This document shows positions 61,343-64,000 of a DNA stretch of 64,000 nucleotides, one piece after another. The notes beneath the pieces are model-generated. The model saw only the letters and a list, made by a program, of their open reading frames with translations, made no database searches and was not told the DNA's origin. A program made the position numbers and the translations under genes. The stretch is taken from NCBI RefSeq assembly GCF_042852765.1, contig NZ_AP031414.1; one strand, 5' to 3'. Position 1 is the first letter of the stretch. Every line of letters starts with the position of its first letter. This DNA is from Schaedlerella glycyrrhizinilytica_A. Its GTDB lineage: Bacteria > Bacillota > Clostridia > Lachnospirales > Lachnospiraceae.

Positions 61343-61377
61343 AACTGCACCATACAACAACTGTGCAAGGTGCAGTT
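61343..61377 (-). terminator. Hairpin between pduT and deoR
   Basis: AACTGCACC (61343-61351) pairs perfectly with GGTGCAGTT (61369-61377). On the minus strand it is followed by CCTTGTATAGG, a weak U-run. It lies ~35 nt past the pduT stop, and repeat C4 begins at once. Confidence 0.55.
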
Positions 61378-61411
61378 TTGCAGATTCTATCTCTGCCCTG
61401 TTCTTTCTTAA

Positions 61412-61960
61412 TTACAGGATTGCATCCCGGATCTGTGCGTCCGGATGTGCGATAACAGAAGAATCCAGATACATTCCGCCCTCTGCCGCAACCATTTTTG
61501 CTCTCTCGATCGCTGCCTCTACCGCTGCAACTTCTCCGGTGAGCATCAGATAAGATTTTCCGCACATACCTCTTGCGACACGAAGTTCTACAAGATCTAC
61601 GATCGCGGTCTTTGCCGCTTCATCCGCTGCCACGATGATCGTTGTGGCATCGTATGTCTCCATGATACCAAGTGCTGAAACCTCTTCGATCTTAGCAGCA
61701 CCATAGATAGCTGGGAAAATGGATTCGTGTGGGTTACCGAGTACAAAACTGTTGATCAGGTGCTTTTCATGCAGTGTTTTCGCAGTTTCAACCGCTGCAT
61801 TTACGGCACTGAGATCCCCTGAAATGATTACGATATATTTTCCCGGACATACGGTCTGTGCTTCAATGATACTGACTTCAGAGGTCTTGACCATAGCGTC
61901 TGCCGCTACGACACCTGCTGAAACAGTCTTATATTCTACCATTCCAATTGCCTTACTCAT
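61412..61960 (-). CDS. pduT: BMC-T shell protein, PduT-like
   Basis: 182-residue tandem-BMC shell protein. Domain 1: AIGMVEYKTVSAGVVAADAM with VCPGKYIVIISGDLSAVNAA; domain 2: ALGIMETYDATTIIVAADEA with CGKSYLMLTGEVAAVEAAIE. The Cys at position 38 in VCPGK matches the [4Fe-4S]-binding Cys38 of Salmonella PduT, so a shell-embedded iron-sulfur cluster at the trimer axis is likely. It would pass electrons through the shell together with PduS. The start overlaps the pduS stop by 4 nt (ATGA). Confidence 0.92.
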   Translation of the reverse strand: MSKAIGMVEYKTVSAGVVAADAMVKTSEVSIIEAQTVCPGKYIVIISGDLSAVNAAVETAKTLHEKHLINSFVLGNPHESIFPAIYGAAKIEEVSALGIMETYDATTIIVAADEAAKTAIVDLVELRVARGMCGKSYLMLTGEVAAVEAAIERAKMVAAEGGMYLDSSVIAHPDAQIRDAIL

Positions 61961-63300
61961 TTACCTGCACGTCCTTCCTGAGTTTCTATGATTACATATT
62001 TGTCGCTTACTTCACTGACCGTTCCGTCAATGGATGCGTGGATTCCGACGCTCAAACCTTTCGCCGGCTCTGCGATCATCTGACCGCGGCTGACTTTATC
62101 TCCGACTTTTACGATCGCGCTCGCCGGCGCTCCGATATGCTGGCTGAGTAAAATTTTCACTTTACGAACCGGCACTTCTGATTCATCGAGAGGAGCTTCT
62201 TTGTTGTACTTCGTCAGATCCAGTCTCGCCATCAGACGTTCCATCGGAACTTTGCGGTATTCGCGTTCTTCTCCGACCGGAGCTGCCTCTACCTGCGGAG
62301 GTTTGATACCGTTTGCGCGAAGTCCCGCCTTATACTCTGCCATCAGCGTTCTCGGTGAGAGACCCTGGAAGCAGGAGTACAGTTCACACAGACCACAGGA
62401 ACAACAGAAGAATGTGTTCAGGAAAATGTTAGGCTCCTGAATATCCTTGCATGTTGCGGCACGCATGAACAAATGCGGCTCGATCGGATGACCGAGGCGG
62501 TTTCTCGGACAGAGGTCGGTACACATTGTACACTGACAGCAGCTTGCCGCCGCACGTTTCAGATCGATGGACGTCTTCTGTCTCTTTCTCTGCACGATCA
62601 GATGCTCTTCCGGCAGTACCAGAACCGCATTGGTCGTCTTTGTCACCGGCTGGGAACCGCTTCCGATATTTCCCATCATCGGTCCGCCGATGAAATACAC
62701 CGGATTCTTTGTTGTATTTGCTCCGGCAAGCCGAACCGTTTCCTCAATTGTAGTTCCGATCGGTACCCGTACCGTCACCGGATGTTCCACCTCGGCAACA
62801 ACCGATACCAACTTATCTACAACCGGAGTATTCTGGTTCATTGCACGATACACATTATATACAGTCTCAACATTAAATACAGCGACTCCGCATTCGATCG
62901 GAAGTCCGCCCGGGCGTACGACTTTTCCTGTCACTTCATAAATAAGAACGACTTCATCTCCGGCCGGATATACTTCATCGAGAAGTCCGAGACGAACTTC
63001 CGGATATGCGGTGATAACCTGATTCAAGGCGTCGATCGTCTTCGTGTACGCTTTTTTGATCCCGATGATCACTTCTTTTGCACCCACTGCCTGACCGATC
63101 AGATGGAACGTATCAACGATCTCCTGTGCATATTTCTCAAGAAGCTGTCTGTGAAGTCTCAAAAGCGGTTCACACTCTGCGCAGTTCAAAATGATCGTAT
63201 CCGCGTTCTCATTCAGCTTTGCATATGTAGGAAAGCCTGCACCACCAGCGCCAACGATACCGTTTTGCTGCATTATGCTGCTTAATTCTTTCATATCCAT
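61957..63300 (-). CDS. pduS: PduS-like ferredoxin/flavin electron-transfer protein
   Basis: 447 residues from the ATG at 63300 (GGAG upstream). It is an RnfC-like subunit: nucleotide-binding GIVGAGGAGFPTYAKLNENA, ILNCAECEPLLRLHRQLLEK, a soluble-ligand-binding domain and two [4Fe-4S] clusters (CCQCTMCTDLCPRN and FFCCSCGLCELYSC). PduS regenerates cobalamin or cofactors inside propanediol microcompartments and passes electrons to PduT. Its place between eutN/pduN and pduT in one operon fits this role. The start overlaps none of its neighbours. Confidence 0.9.
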   Translation of the reverse strand: MDMKELSSIMQQNGIVGAGGAGFPTYAKLNENADTIILNCAECEPLLRLHRQLLEKYAQEIVDTFHLIGQAVGAKEVIIGIKKAYTKTIDALNQVITAYPEVRLGLLDEVYPAGDEVVLIYEVTGKVVRPGGLPIECGVAVFNVETVYNVYRAMNQNTPVVDKLVSVVAEVEHPVTVRVPIGTTIEETVRLAGANTTKNPVYFIGGPMMGNIGSGSQPVTKTTNAVLVLPEEHLIVQRKRQKTSIDLKRAAASCCQCTMCTDLCPRNRLGHPIEPHLFMRAATCKDIQEPNIFLNTFFCCSCGLCELYSCFQGLSPRTLMAEYKAGLRANGIKPPQVEAAPVGEEREYRKVPMERLMARLDLTKYNKEAPLDESEVPVRKVKILLSQHIGAPASAIVKVGDKVSRGQMIAEPAKGLSVGIHASIDGTVSEVSDKYVIIETQEGRAGK

Positions 63301-63307
63301 AATTTCA

Positions 63308-63574
63308 CTACTCCAGTCCTGTTCCGTCGTCAATAATTCCTACGATCGCTGCATCGACAGGCGCATCCGGCATTCCGACACCGACTCTCGCGGCGCTTCC
63401 CTGCGCAACCAGTACAAATTCGCCGATTCCCGCGCCGATCTTGTCGATCGCGATGATCTGCTTTGCCCCGGTCTGCATATGTTCCAGAACGTCTACGATC
63501 ATGAATTTATTGCCGACTAAATTTTCACTTTTCCGTGTCGAAACAACACTTCCTACTACTTTTCCTATCAGCAT
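63308..63574 (-). CDS. EutN/PduN-family BMC pentamer (vertex protein)
   Basis: 88-residue pentameric shell protein that caps the microcompartment vertices. Family pattern: MLIGKVVGSVVSTRKSENL, KFMIVDVLEHMQTGAKQIIA, DKIGAGIGEFVLVAQGSAAR and DAPVDAAIVGIIDD. It lies between pduL and pduS in the same operon (7-nt gap upstream). It cannot be told apart as EutN or PduN from sequence alone. Confidence 0.92.
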   Translation of the reverse strand: MLIGKVVGSVVSTRKSENLVGNKFMIVDVLEHMQTGAKQIIAIDKIGAGIGEFVLVAQGSAARVGVGMPDAPVDAAIVGIIDDGTGLE

Positions 63575-63581
63575 ATGACAC

Positions 63582-64000
63582 CTACTTTATAATACGGACC
63601 GTATCCCCGGTCGTAATCTTTGCAGCATTTGCTTCATCGGTATCAATATGCATCTCAAGCGTAAAGCTGTCATCCACACGGATCTGTACATGATTGAATA
63701 CGGTACCGCGCTCGTTCTCTGCCTTTACGGAAACGATATCTCCATCATGCACACCGGCTGCCATGGCATCTTTCGGCGCCATATGGATATGTCTTTTTGC
63801 GATGATGCAGCCCTCGTCCAGGTAGATCGCACCTTTCGGTCCGACTACGGCGATCGCTGCGGATCCCTCAACATTTCCGGATTCCCGGATCGGAGCTTTC
63901 ACGCCAAGGCGAAGCGCATCTGTTGCAGAAACTTCGACCTGCGATCTGCTTCTGACCGGTCCTAAGATCCTTACGTTCTCAATGGCACGGAGTTTCAGCC
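63582..64000 (-). CDS. pduL: Phosphate propanoyltransferase PduL, 5' end outside window
   Basis: The C-terminal 139 residues of PduL, which converts propanoyl-CoA to propanoyl phosphate inside the BMC. Family blocks visible: GPVRSRSQVEVSATDALRLG, KAPIRESGNVEGSAAIAVVG, the metal-ligand region AKRHIHMAPKDAMAAG and GVHDGDIVSVKAENERG, then TLEMHIDTDEANAAKITTGD. The frame is open to the window edge, so the N-terminal part (with the encapsulation peptide, if any) lies outside. The GTG at 63902 is internal. It is the first visible gene of the pdu operon. Confidence 0.93.
   Translation of the reverse strand, partial: LKLRAIENVRILGPVRSRSQVEVSATDALRLGVKAPIRESGNVEGSAAIAVVGPKGAIYLDEGCIIAKRHIHMAPKDAMAAGVHDGDIVSVKAENERGTVFNHVQIRVDDSFTLEMHIDTDEANAAKITTGDTVRIIK

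Noticed and set aside
59900..61411. 503-residue plus-strand ORF
   Set aside because: It is antisense to deoR and the start of the alcohol dehydrogenase gene, both with clear family motifs; its translation is Cys/Arg-rich without any domain.
1..64000. tRNA, rRNA, CRISPR array, riboswitch or prophage
   Set aside because: No cloverleaf, spaced direct repeats, phage structural genes or known aptamer sequence was found by reading; this is not a substitute for a model search.

Overview
This window is chromosomal DNA from an anaerobic gut-type Firmicute, most likely a Lachnospiraceae (Clostridia) relative of Blautia, Dorea or Mediterraneibacter. The evidence is an alpha/beta-type spore protein, a Csp-like S8 protease, HrcA/CIRCE control of htpG, an FtsEX-M23-CtpA cluster, many RbsABC-type sugar importers, a lactose-family PTS, and L-fucose genes together with a propanediol-type bacterial microcompartment (BMC). 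No rRNA, tRNA, CRISPR array, prophage or plasmid origin was seen.

Layout. 1-2.5 kb: the end of a D-2-hydroxyacid dehydrogenase, an LspA-like protease, a zinc-ribbon protein, then a structured intergenic element. 2.5-7 kb: an S8 protease whose terminator is split by an IS3-family element, followed by an AT-rich dinD-like gene. 7-15.3 kb (minus strand): a clpX paralogue, then an operon SGNH hydrolase - DUF4358 - MBOAT acyltransferase - DHHW protein - rluF - ligA. 15.5-20.4 kb: a nucleotidyltransferase pair, htpG with a CIRCE operator, a TIM-barrel epimerase and a GNAT acetyltransferase. 20.5-29.4 kb: cell-envelope genes (ctpA, M23 endopeptidase activator, ftsX, ftsE, a PucR-type regulator, a TagA/CpsF-like protein, SASP, glucosaminidase). 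29.6-34.5 kb: fucU-fucI-kinase with a divergent AraC regulator. 35-44.5 kb: a sugar ABC importer behind a two-component system whose response regulator is frameshifted in this sequence. 44.6-49 kb: a PTS operon (IIA, IIB, TIM-barrel protein, IIC) with a divergent ROK repressor. 49-59 kb: a second sugar ABC importer with L-xylulokinase, L-ribulose/L-xylulose-5-phosphate 3-epimerase, an AraC regulator and an SDR dehydrogenase. 59.3-64 kb: pduL-, eutN/pduN-, pduS- and pduT-like BMC genes, a DeoR regulator and a PduQ-like alcohol dehydrogenase; pduL runs off the right edge.

How it fits together. L-fucose would be imported, isomerised (FucI, helped by the mutarotase FucU) and phosphorylated. An aldolase outside the window would then yield lactaldehyde and 1,2-propanediol, which the BMC genes at the right end would process. 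The 49-59 kb block looks like a separate route in which a polyol or ketopentose becomes L-xylulose-5-phosphate and then L-ribulose-5-phosphate.

The most unusual structure is a family of four 88-nt two-hairpin repeats (20429, 49172, 51818 and, inverted, 61250). All four are exactly the same length, and three directly follow terminator-like hairpins. Also notable are the IS inserted into the loop of a terminator hairpin and the apparent 5-bp slippage frameshift in the response regulator. All identifications come from reading motifs and gene order; no database search was run.
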